DNA from: Flabesymbios commensalis
Lineage: Eukaryota; Annelida; Polychaeta; Terebellida; Flabelligeridae
DNA length: 64,000 nucleotides
Assembly: GCA_964017125.1 (NCBI GenBank)
Contig: OZ024902.1
Location: 109,221,188 to 109,285,187 of the forward strand
Reading direction: 5' to 3'
A program made the translations under genes and the position numbers. The notes below the pieces were generated by a model. The model was not told where the DNA came from. It saw only the letters and a program-made list of their open reading frames with translations, and did no database searches. Position 1 is the stretch's first letter, and each line of letters begins with the position of its first letter. Positions 24,583 to 35,094 of the stretch are shown in pieces.

Positions 24583-25706
24583 CCTCGCGTTGTTTAGCCC
24601 GACTGTTTACACGATGACATAAAAGCACATAATTATATTCTTTTGATTCTTTACGCTAATGTTATTCCTTGTGGATTTTGTCATGCCCTTCTTAGTTTGG
24701 TGAAGTGTTGAGCCTCTTATGTTGACAGCAGATCCTGGTGCGTCAGCGTTAATCCCATTCAATCGTGCCTATCAAGTATATGTCATGTATCAAAGTACGG
24801 CATGTTCATATAATTATGTGTCATTTAGATTTTATTCCGGATATATCTATATTTCATGTTTTAAATACATAATTTTAAGAAGTTTTAAGACATGGTTATT
24901 GATAGAGCCAATATTGGGAAAGAACCATCGGCAAACACATGTGGCTGGAGGTATTGGCGAATTAAGGAATATAATGTAATATCGAATATGTAATGTTTCG
25001 ATGGCGTGACTATATGTTTTCTGAAGTGGCTTTATCTGGTAAAAAGGATATACTTGTGAGCTGAGATTTATGATGAATCATTGTATGGTGAAAGAAAACC
25101 AAGTACATTATGATGACGATTGGCCCCATTTTTGCATTATTGTACTTCATGACGACTGCATATTTCTATTGTTTTTTGTTATTTAAGTCACTTATTAATG
25201 TGGCCATAACTTTAATGCATGTTATGAGATAAAACAGCGATAATCATGAGCTGGGATTTTAATTTGATTAGTTGTGTTTATTTATTTATTATTATTAACT
25301 ATAAGCCGGCATTTGATATTAGTGTTATTAGGTTACCAAATTATGTAGCCATTTATTCTATGCTTACATAAATTATGAACAATTTGGATAAGAAAATCTG
25401 TAATCACAGATCAAACTGAAGGATATTCCAATTATAATTCCCAGTGATATTCCAGTAATATACCATGAATGGTATTTAGTTGATTAATAAGTTGTGTGAC
25501 TTACAAACCCCTACTTTGAATAAGCTGTGTATGTGGAATACCTGCTGTTTCCATGGTGATAGTTCTGGATACGTGTTACTGTGTAAGAAGTGACCTATTG
25601 TTCTGTCACCAGTAGACCATAATGTGTCTTTACACAGGCCAGTAAGACGACACTGTGGTCACTCCGGCCGCACTGTAGCCTTCCTGCTTAGACCTCAGCT
25701 TCCCAT
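24583..25706. other. Intergenic, nothing recognised
   Basis: AT-rich unique DNA. No frame above 90 codons. Confidence 0.5.
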
Positions 25707-25783
25707 CCAGCAAAAGACAATGGCTCAACATCGGGACGGCATCGTAGTTGCCGGCCCGATGTTGAGCCAGCGTCTTCTGCTGG
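25707..25783. repeat. Family A hairpin, 77-bp subtype
   Basis: CCAGCAAAAGAC, then ATGGCTCAACATCGGG, a centre TCGTAG, then CCCGATGTTGAGCCA and CGTCTTCTGCTGG. It is nearly perfect and complete to both CCAGC/GCTGG ends without the longer core. Confidence 0.85.
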
Positions 25784-26104
25784 CTGGGGGTCATTTAAAG
25801 AGGCGCCGGACCTATGTACACCTTACCATGCGGCCTTCTAAACTGTAATTAACCGTATTTGCCAGGGCGCCACACCGTTTTACCTCCAACAAGTAACGTT
25901 TGATTCGTTAATTTCCCAGAGCAAACTGATCGATGTAGCCAGAGAATATGGACAGCTGGGTGGGAGAGACTGGGCGGGACTCTCAGCCGGGATCCTGTGG
26001 GGATCCCATGTCACCAGGACTCCCCCACCATCCTTATCAGATTACCCGACCAATGTAAAGTGTACATTATGTAGGACATGCTCACGAACAGACTTCAAGG
26101 TCAA

Positions 26105-26300
26105 CTGGCACTTTCTCCAATACCATTTGTGAAATATACTGAAGTCGGTACATTCTCCATTACCATTTGTGAAATGTGTTGAATCTGGCACATTCTGAAA
26201 TACCATTTGTGAACTGTACTAAATCGGCACATTCTGCAATAGAATGTGTGAAATGTATACTGAATAGCACACATTCTGCAATTTGCGAACTGCACTAAAG
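26105..26300. repeat. Tandem repeat, 40-bp unit, about 5 units
   Basis: TACCATTTGTGAA recurs at 26121, 26161 and 26201, each with GGCACATTCTSNAA-type sequence between. Two further diverged units follow. Confidence 0.8.
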
Positions 26301-26825
26301 ATCAATTTATGACCAATAGAAACTATGTACAGTTAAATGTAACTGAATTGCTTCATTCAATTTCTGGATGTTCCATGAATTATACACACCCGTGTGAATT
26401 CTAAAAGTTTTAAGACGATTTATGAATTAAATAGCAGCCTAAGACTATATACATTTGTGTTCTTTTCTATTATCACCATGGCGAGTAAAACTGAAGTACA
26501 TTATAACTGTTCATTTAAGTAGCACTTACAGATTATAGTTTTCCTTCTATGTTCTTTTGTGTCATTGAATGCAGTGAATATATTGATATCAAATGTTCTT
26601 TATTAATTCTGAAGAAACGTTTCTTTAATAATTGGTTTTAAATATATTTTATATAGTTATGCTTTGTATGTATGTTAAAAGCACCATTACGTGTGTAAGT
26701 AGAGTAGCAATAAAATTACTTATTTCCAGATATATTTGTGTATCAATAATTTATACACTTTAATGGCAAATTAAAATACTAGAAAAGTAACCATCAGCAT
26801 CTTGGCAGCTGTGCATTGTCATAAC

Positions 26826-27056
26826 TTAACCTTTTCACTACCATACATGACGGACATTTCCGTCGTCATTCGTCAATGAACGTAACCATAAAATGACACA
26901 AATTTTCGTCAAATATATACTACATTTATGTATTTTTCGTCATTTGAAGCTGGAAATTGCGTTAGCAATTCCAGCTTCAAATGACGAAAAATAGAACTCC
27001 TACACCAGTATATCTGGATCCTGGCATGCACTCCTGCCTGGAAGTCAAAGGGTTAA
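26826..27056. mobile_element. TTAA MITE family E, 231 bp
   Basis: The ends are TTAACCTTTTCACTACC and GAAGTCAAAGGGTTAA. The internal hairpin arms 26931-26960 and 26965-26993 are matched except for one extra nucleotide. They read TTTTTCGTCATTTGAAGC and TGGAAATTGC on the left. Confidence 0.8.
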
Positions 27057-27696
27057 ATATCATGATAAACATTCTGAATATTAAAAGTTATTTGACTCCT
27101 GCATTTCTTATTCCAACATCGATGTTTTCTTTTGTTATTCATTTATCTTTTATATTAATAATACAGTTTTACAAACTGAAACCGTATCAATGGCCTCTGA
27201 AGGTATGTGTATTTCTGACTAGAAGTTTTCTTCTCACAGGAAAATCGTGTGTCCACGCCATCTGGAGGTTTAATGACTTAGCAATTTGCTGATTTCAGGA
27301 TATGTGAGAAGAACAGAAGAAAGACGTGCCAGTAAATGCCGGTGATTCCGCTCATCAACTCACAAAGAACACACTTGATTGTCACCAAAAGGAAGTATTG
27401 GCTTATTGTCGATTTTGTAAGTGAGTCTATTGTGATTGTGCAGGAGAGATTTTAGCCAGAGATCAGGCGGGTGTGGTGCCCTCTGCTTCTCCACGCCACT
27501 TGGCTGCAGGACAAATGGACTTCATCTTCGGTGTGGGATCGATTCATGTTTCTGAGAAGTTACTTCAGGTCTGAGCAAACAGTGTATCTCCCGGTGGAAG
27601 GGGGGGGGGGGATGATGCCGATGGGCAACCAGGCGACATGCATTTACGGCGTGTTAATGGTAAGTCGGTTGGTGGACAAGGAAGAAAACGACAATC

Positions 27697-27734
27697 AATT
27701 ACCAACATTGGCTCAACGTCTTGAGTTTGTTGGG
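27697..27734 (+). repeat. Family A, solo right half
   Basis: ACCAACATTGGCTCAACGTC followed by TTGAGTTTGTTGGG is the 3' half of a copy. No matching left arm precedes it. Confidence 0.6.
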
Positions 27735-28039
27735 TAATGTCAATGCGGATACCAAACATATGGTAAAAAATAACTACCAGAAAGTACCATAGAGAGTACC
27801 ACAGGAAACTGATATTTTCGTATCTAATAGGCCTAATAATTTCATATATGAATGCTCAAGTTTACATGTACCTTATTATACTGCATCATAGCAAATATTA
27901 TGTGGCCATCTGGTTTCTACATTATTAAATTGTATTTATTGTTTGAATGATTTGTGTGCATGAAATCATTAACACATTTTACCATGATATTTTCATCCTC
28001 CACCAAAGTTTTGGTTTGGAAATAAAATTGGTCTTGTCT

Positions 28040-28101
28040 TGTGAGCAATTCCAGTTTCAAAAAAATAAAAATTACAAACACTTCAGCAGTTCAAGGGTTA
28101 A
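28040..28101. mobile_element. Family E fragment, right part
   Basis: GAGCAATTCCAGTTTCAAAA matches the right hairpin arm at 26964 with a few changes. The fragment runs to a TTCAAGGGTTAA terminus at 28101. No left arm is visible. Confidence 0.45.
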
Positions 28102-28278
28102 GTACATGTGCAATTTGACGACCAGAGGGTCATAATTATTAGTAATTATATACTATTGATCAAAGGTAGCTGTTAATTTGAATTGCTATATGTTGAACGT
28201 GTAATTTAAAGTATCTGAACTGTTACCTCAAGACAATGCATGTTATTCTGAAATTCCAACATAAAAGAGTCATGTGCG

Positions 28279-28380
28279 TCTATTCCACTGTCAGAAGGAC
28301 ATGTTAATATCAAAGTCCCCCGTCAGAGGGACATGTTAAATCAGAAATTCCACTGTCACAGATGCATGTACGGAAATCAA
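28279..28380. repeat. Short diverged tandem repeat, 3 units
   Basis: CTGTCAGAAGGACATGTTAA, CGTCAGAGGGACATGTTAAA and CTGTCACAGATGCATG each follow TCCA/CCCC-type leads about 35 bp apart. Confidence 0.55.
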
Positions 28381-29370
28381 AGCTACAAATTCATCAAAAC
28401 TGCCACAGAGAAAGGTGTATATGCACTCCCAATTATACATTGAGAGGTACTACCCTGATAATATCGCGAGATTTTCGATAGGCGGTGCCAGTATTGTATC
28501 TATAAACAGCTTGCTGTGTTCATAAAATGGCGGTCACTGTGTTCGGGTCCGTCGCGAAGTGAGTTAGCAGTCATGTCCTGACGGGTAGAGAGGTATATAT
28601 GTCTATCTGCTAATATGGATGTTGTTGTGAAACGATATAGTTGTATTACCAAATATGGCTATACTGATATGGTATAATGATACATTTCACGTTCATATAA
28701 CAGATTTGTAGAACAAATAAGACTGGATATCAATAACACAACATAACACTAAACTAATATTTTATTACCGACAACTCGTAATAATAGATGAAATAGGCCT
28801 ACATATTTCCTCAACTTTCACTAATAGGGTAAAATATAACTTTGATAATCTAAATAATGCTACACTGAACTTATTTCTATTGTAGCATTGAGATGATTTT
28901 AAATATCTTTACTCCTCTACTATATACCATGTACACGTACGGCTGCAGTTGTTTCTCTCATCATCATGTTTCTTTCCGCTTCCATAGTGTACTCAGGCGG
29001 CTTCCTGGTTACATTTCCCGTGTATCCGCTTCTTCTTTACTCGGCCAATTGACACAGGGCTTACAACCCTTTCTGTCAGATAGAGTAGCCGACCTCTCCA
29101 CCTTTACCTGCCCATGGCAACTGTATTAAAAACAAACATCTGAAAGTATAGCACACTCCATAATATAGAGACACTACATGACCATGCACCATAACCACAT
29201 CCTGCTGGTCAGTAATGGTCAGTAATTAACATGCGTGGACACTGATCTCCAAGGCAACTAATAACTTTCAAATTGCGCCTGTGTGTCTATCGCTTGCCGG
29301 ATCACGTCGTATCGATGTTGTTTTTGTTAGCACATTGATCTCACCGGGCTTGGCTACAGTCTTGTAGATG
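28381..29370. other. Intergenic, nothing recognised
   Basis: Mixed composition with a slightly GC-richer patch near 28480-28590. No gene or repeat is placed. Confidence 0.5.
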
Positions 29371-29443
29371 CCGTGTGAAGACAAAAGGCGGTAACTGCTT
29401 GATTGTAAAGTGAGCAGTTACCGCATTTTGTCTTCGCACGCCG
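29371..29443. repeat. Family B hairpin
   Basis: The left arm CCGTGTGAAGACAAAAGGCG and GTAACTGCTTGATT faces AAGTGAGCAGTTACCGC and TTTTGTCTTCGCACG around GTA. A family A copy starts 89 bp downstream. Confidence 0.85.
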
Positions 29444-29531
29444 TAGCTGCTCAGGGCGGTGAAACACGTGTTTCCTTGCTCGTGTATTTACACTGACCAC
29501 ACCGATGTCAGGCAGCACGCACCGCATCTCA

Positions 29532-29639
29532 CCAGCAAACACAAAACATTTGTATAACATTTATACAATGTCGGACCAACGTTTAAGATGTTGGGCCGAC
29601 GTTGTATAAATGTCATACAAATGTTTTGTGTTTGCTAAG
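29532..29639. repeat. Family A hairpin, AT-rich subtype (108 bp)
   Basis: The outer arm CACAAAACATTTGTATAAC continues ATTTATACAA and faces TTGTATAAAT and CAAATGTTTTGTG. The same AT-rich outer arm occurs at 58750 and 60473, so these three form a subgroup. The core is worn (CAACGTTTAAGATGTTG). Confidence 0.9.
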
Positions 29640-29814
29640 AATTACCTGCTCAAAAGTCCCTGGTCATTGATCTCTAACATAACCACCTATATCTGAGGCC
29701 TCTGATTGGTCCAGATCAAGGTCTCCGCCAATCAGTGGCTTAAAGATCAAAATAGGGATCAAGGATGAGGTTCAGGGGGGGGGGGATATCCTGAATGTAT
29801 CACTTGCTCCAGTC

Positions 29815-29861
29815 ACATTATATCATATCATATCACATCATATCATATCATATCATAATAT
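29815..29861 (+). repeat. ATATC microsatellite
   Basis: About nine ATATC/ACATC units. Such arrays often mark LINE tails, but no LINE sequence is visible next to it. Confidence 0.8.
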
Positions 29862-30595
29862 GGTTTACACCATCATGTATCTAAATATACTACCAGTACA
29901 GTTTATATCAATGTTCCCTAGTATACAGATCTCTCATTATACGTTTCGCTATCTACGCATAATATTCTGTCCTCAAATCGTAATATTAAATTATTTTGTT
30001 ACAGTGATCATTTGTACTGCGAAACCATTTATTTTCTAGTTCTAGTAATTAAGCTTATTTATAATTTAGACGAAGTGGTTTATGTTTAAGAACACTATTT
30101 TCGTTGTCATTAATTTGTATGACATACACTCACTAACCACCTTTCACCTCGAGCTCTATATATTTTCACATTACAAATTAATGTTGTACAAATTAATATA
30201 TCACACATCTGCAAATATACTTTTAAAAATAATATTCATGTTTAAAAACACAAGCAAATTCATCCTAACTATTTTATTGTGTGGAATCGTTATTATGCAT
30301 ATTTTCTTGACGTAACTACACTTTTTTCTATCAGTATTCATGTTAAATGTTGTAACACAACACGAATAAACATGTTCAACACAGTGGATATACGGGACAT
30401 TTTTTCATTGCGGAATTCACTATACTTCTCAGAAAGCTTAGCTGTCATTATATGTATATTGGTAAAAAAAATTTAAAAAAAAATTACAGACAATCTGTGA
30501 AATCTGTAAATTTAATACGTATATTTTTTATTTACCGATGTGTAACCTAAATATATCAGGTGCGATAATGGCGCGATGGATTCCCCGCCTTATCT

Positions 30596-30834
30596 TTAAC
30601 CCTCACAACGCTAAAATATTTGTGAGTAAACCATGGAGACCAACGGTTCTTTTTTCAATTTGAAATTATCCTAAATGTCTTGGTTAGCTCTTTCCGCTTC
30701 ACTTGAGTACCTATGTCTACGATCATTATAAATAGTTCACTCTTTCAGTGCGGGGACCGACTTCAGACAGAATCTGGCGTCTACAGTTGTCAGATTCTGT
30801 CGTCTAAAGTCGATCTCCGCGCTGAAAGGGTTAA
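30596..30834 (+). mobile_element. TTAA MITE family C, copy 4 (complete)
   Basis: Both ends are intact: TTAACCCTCACAACGCT and GCTGAAAGGGTTAA. The hairpin is GGGGACCGACTTCAGACAG, AATCTGGCGTC, a short loop, then the matching right arm with several mismatches. It shows that family C has dissimilar inner termini (ACAACGCT against CAGTGCGG) behind a shared TTAACCCT. Confidence 0.85.
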
Positions 30835-30892
30835 TAAGTAATGGTCGCCGCACCATTTCAGGAATATTTGTCAGTGCTACCTGGTACCTTAA

Positions 30893-30957
30893 TGCAAAAG
30901 CAAATAGCAGTAACTGCTTACTTTTCAACTAAACAGTTACTGTTCTTTGCTCTTGCA
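30893..30957. repeat. Family B hairpin (65 bp)
   Basis: Arms 30893-30923 and 30927-30957 around TTC, 5 mismatches. Arm words TGCAAAAGCAAATAGCAG and TAACTGCTTACTT. Confidence 0.85.
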
Positions 30958-31023
30958 TTGGGTTCATAGATACCCGCTAACTGAAGACGTCAGTAATATT
31001 GTTCAAAATGCTCGGTACGTTGG

Positions 31024-31100
31024 CCCAACAAACACGAAACGTTAACCCAATGCTGGTGTAATAATAAACTAACATTGGGGGGACGTCTCATGTCTACTGA
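31024..31100. repeat. Family A hairpin, internally deleted
   Basis: CCCAACAAACACGAAACG and CCCAATGCTGGT on the left face ACTAACATTGGGG and GACGTCTCATGTCTACTGAG on the right. The central core is missing. A family B hairpin ends 67 bp upstream. Confidence 0.65.
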
Positions 31101-31967
31101 GATATGGTATTTATGAGGATGAGGCATTTGGTGAAGTAGAGTGTGGCAGACCCCGAGGCTACACGTATGTTTCTGACTCCACACGAGGCCTCCCGCAACT
31201 TTTAGCGGTCCACTAGATAAACTATCAAGCGTCCACAGATAGACTCTCTTTTGTTTTTGCTAATTTTCCACACATGCTAACATGCAACATACACAGAGTG
31301 ATGAGTTATCGAACGCGGCCCCCATTATTGCCAGCTCTCGTTGCCTCAGGCAAGTCTCGGGTGCTTCCGAGAGATGCCACACAGAAACAAGGCCGCTAAA
31401 CCGTCTAGTGACTAGAAATGATAAACAATCATTGTAGTTAGGCTATATTTAAATTATGCAGAGAGATAATATTTCATAAATATATAAAAATAACAATGTA
31501 TGAGCAAAAACTATATCTTCCGTTTACAATATAAATCTGTTTACAATCTAAATTATAGACACAATTAAAATAGTTACATTAGTCGGGTACAATAATTAGC
31601 TACAATGAGCAAAAATATTATATTAGAGGTTGTTGTAGATAGCAAAGTGAAATTGTGTGATAAAAAAACGTTTTAGAACATAAACCTATATCTATCAGAC
31701 CTTCCAAAGTGAGTAATAAGGTAAACAATTTCTATATTTATTTCTCATTTTAGTATAATATAAGTATAAATGCCTTTAAACAGCACTCTTATAATCACAA
31801 ATGACAATGGGTTATAAGCCACATCACAAACTGGAGTTTTTGTCATGGGGGTTGTCAAAATTTAGCTGTTTAATAAAAATGTTAATCGTGCATTTTTTTT
31901 TTTTAATTTCGAAGCTGACTAGATTAGTATGCATTACAAAAAATAAATAAAAACTGACTTTAGCACT
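31101..31967. other. Intergenic, nothing recognised
   Basis: AT-rich from 31430 on. No frame or repeat recognised. Confidence 0.5.
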
Positions 31968-32035
31968 GCTTGGAAGCCAAATAACAGTAACTAGTTACTT
32001 TCAAAGTAGGCAGTTATTGCTGTTTGTCTTTTCAT
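31968..32035. repeat. Family B hairpin, worn
   Basis: GAAGCCAAATAACAGTAACT and AGTTACTT face AAGTAGGCAGTTATTGCTG and TTTGTCTTTTCATGG around TCA, with several mismatches. Confidence 0.7.
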
Positions 32036-32223
32036 GGCAGAGTAACGGAAGAGTTAAACATTAGTTGGTGGGATAGACTCAGCTGCTGACGTTTCGTACC
32101 AACTACAGAACATCTCTTGTGTAGAAGATAAGACAGAAGCAAGTTGTCAGATCGCTATGAGATCTGTCTGTGTTCTACTGCATTTACAGGTGCGCCATCC
32201 CTGGAAATAACAGACACTGTCTC

Positions 32224-32282
32224 AGTGCTGATTCAATGTCGGACCAACGTCTGCGACGTTGGTCCGACATTGAATCAGCACT
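32224..32282 (+). repeat. Family A core hairpin, perfect 28-nt arms
   Basis: Arms 32224-32251 and 32255-32282 are identical in inverted order at all 28 positions, with a TGC loop. The left arm ends GTCGGACCAACGTC. The outer family ends (CCAGCAAACA) are absent. Confidence 0.9.
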
Positions 32283-32959
32283 AGGCTGACTTTTTCAGGT
32301 GTGCTAATACACTAGATAAGCCACACGTGGACCTGGTCATCTCGGACTGACCGGTGTTTATGACACATGTCAGACGTGTTATGGTCAATATGATGGTCTC
32401 TATGCAGCCAGTGTCAGACTTCAACTGGACACAGTGTTCAACAGCCCAAGGCGGGAAAATAAGGATTCTCACTACGAGCTCTTGTTTGTCATCTCGGCAT
32501 TATAATATAGATATTGAGGTGCAGATGCTCTCACTGATATCGAAGTATTGTGCAATAAATTTTCATCAAAGACAATTAATTTTAATCAGATTTTATGGAT
32601 ATTTTCTGGTTATTGTGCGGATAAGGCATCAAATTAGTCCAGTAAAAAAACACATCGATAGTAGGTCAAAACTTAGGACAGAATATAAGGACCAGTCGGG
32701 TAAAGACTGGACACCCGTGACAGAGACTGGAGGATTTCTTTTCTATATAGGAATGAAGAGGCTGATATACAATGCGATCACATTTAATTCCATCGCCATT
32801 CGGGGGTGCAGATAGCGGTGTTACATGGTTTTGAACATGCTCAAAACTCTGTGATATGAACAGAGACCGGTAAAGACCATGTATAATATCAACTCAGCTA
32901 TGGAGACAAGTGGCCCTGCGAATTGTGGGGACTAGACTTTAGTAAAAAATCAAGACAAC
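32283..32959. other. Intergenic; one long open frame not accepted as a gene
   Basis: A 153-codon plus frame at 32354-32815 shows no domain, no conserved motif and no splice context. It is left unassigned. Confidence 0.4.
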
Positions 32960-33137
32960 TCTATTTTTGCCTCGTGCTTCTCATCCCAGGGAATCAGACG
33001 CTACCTCTTGGTCACGCAGGCTCCCCACACTCTTATATCTTTACGAGTGAGCGGGAAAGAAACATTTTGTTTCTTTGATTCTTGAATGCCACATTGCGGT
33101 TCGAGCCCGCGATCTCCATATTGTATATGGAGATCGC
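32960..33137 (-). mobile_element. Dimeric tRNA-derived SINE, partial, with inverted end
   Basis: CTACCTCTTGGTCACGCAGG, CTTTACGAGTGAGCGGGAAA and GGTTCGAGCCCGCGATCTCC match the family at 45530. At the end, GCGATCTCCATAT is repeated inverted around TGT (33108-33136), an inverted duplication at the break point. Confidence 0.7.
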
Positions 33138-33204
33138 AACTCTGCGCGAAATTAACGTCGATACATGGGTTTCAACCTTAACTCGATGAGGCCGCCATTA
33201 ACGT

Positions 33205-33350
33205 GATCGCCCAGTCACATTGAGAAGGGAGAAACAAGGGTATGTCTCTGAAAGCCCCATGGAGGATCAGTGTGATCGAGCCCGGACGCATGCAAGAGTG
33301 GCGAGGCATTCAGGCGCTTTACCATTGCACCACGTCCCATGGAATAGCTT
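33205..33350 (-). mobile_element. Degenerate tRNA-derived SINE, same type as 24343-24582
   Basis: Minus strand: GGGACGTGGTGCAATGGTAA resembles the A-box region at 24572, and CCGGGCTCGATCAC is a weak B box. The body is not preserved. Confidence 0.55.
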
Positions 33351-33809
33351 TGAGGCGCCTATAAACTTATATAGCAAATATTTAGACACATTAGAAGATA
33401 TCTGCTATCCCACCCTCCTATCCTATCCAAAGCCGAGAGATCATCTCTTACTATTGCCCACAACTTTTTATTATTTTAACAATTTTATCAAAACACAGCC
33501 TGACTAACATTCATTTGGATTTATACGAGGAAGAAAATGAAGCAGTTTGAAAAAGCAACGTGAACGTTTTTATGCATATTGCAGAATATTTAAAATATCT
33601 TCAATGTGTACGTTACCTCATAAAAAGGGCAAAATGTTTAAATGTATTTGGCATTGCATTTAACAAAAAAGTATATTTACCCTAATATTATTGCGAGCAT
33701 ATTTTCATTCTACCAACAGAGCAAAAACTCCGTTATAAGTGGAAGCAGATTTACCTGCCTGCCAGCCATCTAGGAACACTGCTGAACGAGTAACAACATT
33801 CTTAGATCC

Positions 33810-33905
33810 TCAGCAAACATAACCCAATGTTGATTTAATGCTGGGCCAGCATCCACGACACTGGCCCAGCATTAAATCAACATTGGGTCAGTCTCGTGCG
33901 GGCCG
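33810..33905. repeat. Family A hairpin, long
   Basis: ACCCAATGTTGATTTAATGC continues TGGGCCAG and faces CTGGCCCAGCATTAAATC with AACATTGGGT, a perfect inner stem of about 28 nt. The left end is CAGCAAACAT; the right end (CTCGTGCGGGCCGG) has drifted. Confidence 0.85.
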
Positions 33906-34839
33906 GATCGGGACCAGGGATTGACTAAACAACTGGACAAACAGCCCATGGACTACACCGCTCCTACACCAAATTATCGGGCCCTGTATCGTTCTATGTG
34001 GAGTCGGCAGGGGTTGCTAATTGGCGCCACGGTTTCTGGCGCCGTGGGCTCGCGGGTACCACAGTGAGCCAGTCTGGCAATGAGCGCCAATAACACATCT
34101 ATGTGGTTTGGTCATACTGCGCTAGACGCCTAGCCGCCAACATGGATACTACTAGAAACTATACTATACTATAAATCAGCTATGACTACAAAAACTTATA
34201 AACATATATCGTCAATGCATAATTTTTATTGCAAAATTACTTCACCGCATGAGTATTTATGTAAACGGTGGCGCCATTGTTATACAAGTACGTGTATAAT
34301 TCCATTTGTATGTGAGACAAAAGGTTACAATATTTACAGTATGTATATAGTGTAAAGGGCAATAATATCAGATGTTTCTATCTGTGAGACAAACAGCGGC
34401 ATAATATTTTGAGCAATTGTTTAAAACGTGAAAATGTCTTCACTAAAATTTTCTTTGAATGACGCATTAAATGATATACTAGACTGTTTTTTTAAGATAA
34501 TAAATTATAGATGATTGTGAGTTGCATTACTCATTACTGTTTTATGTACTATAATGTAATGTACTATAACTAAAAATATATCGGTTGGGTTTGTTTAAAA
34601 AATACAATCGGGAGTATCGAGTATGTGAATCGTCCTTATTGCATATAGCTGGTTGTATTTATCTGGAAGCCAGGAGCATTTGGATAATAATGTGAATATT
34701 GAGTTTAGCCCTTGGTTAAAATATTTAGATTAAAACTGTGATGAAATTCAGAGATGTGGCAACGGATGAGTTTCACATAAACTGAGTAAGTACGATGGTT
34801 TGTATATTAACATGATCTCCTAGAAAACACATCACATTC

Positions 34840-34905
34840 ATCTTATGTTGGTTTGATGTTGGGCCAACGTCACAGACGGTGGCCCAACAGCCAACACCTT
34901 AGGTT
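34840..34905. repeat. Family A hairpin, degenerate
   Basis: GTTGGTTTGATGTTGGGCCA, ACGTCACAGACGGT and GGCCCAACAGCCAACAC show the core and right arm. The outer arms are lost. It lies 80 bp upstream of a full copy. Confidence 0.6.
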
Positions 34906-34986
34906 TAGCGTATCTTATTTATTGCGATTTTGCTGTGGGCTAGGTTAGAAGCATAGGGACGAGAATGCATTCCAGGAAGTCGCAAC

Positions 34987-35094
34987 CCAGAAAACACGAG
35001 GCGTTGGCCCAATGTTGGGCTGATGTTGGGCCAGCGTCGTAGACGATGGGGCGACATCAGCCCAGCATTGGGCCAACGCCTGGTGTTTGCCGGG
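34987..35094 (-). repeat. Family A hairpin, full length (108 bp), GC-rich subtype
   Basis: GAGGCGTTGGCCCAATGTTG and GGCTGATGTTGG face CATCAGCCCAGCATTGGG and CCAACGCCTGGTG. Loop GTA; ends CCAGAAAACACG and TGTTTGCCGGG. The stem words GGGCTGATG/CATCAGCCC are unique to this copy and matched. Confidence 0.9.

Noticed and set aside
32354-32815. 153-codon open frame
   Set aside because: No recognised domain, no exon signals I could rely on, and composition like the surrounding DNA.
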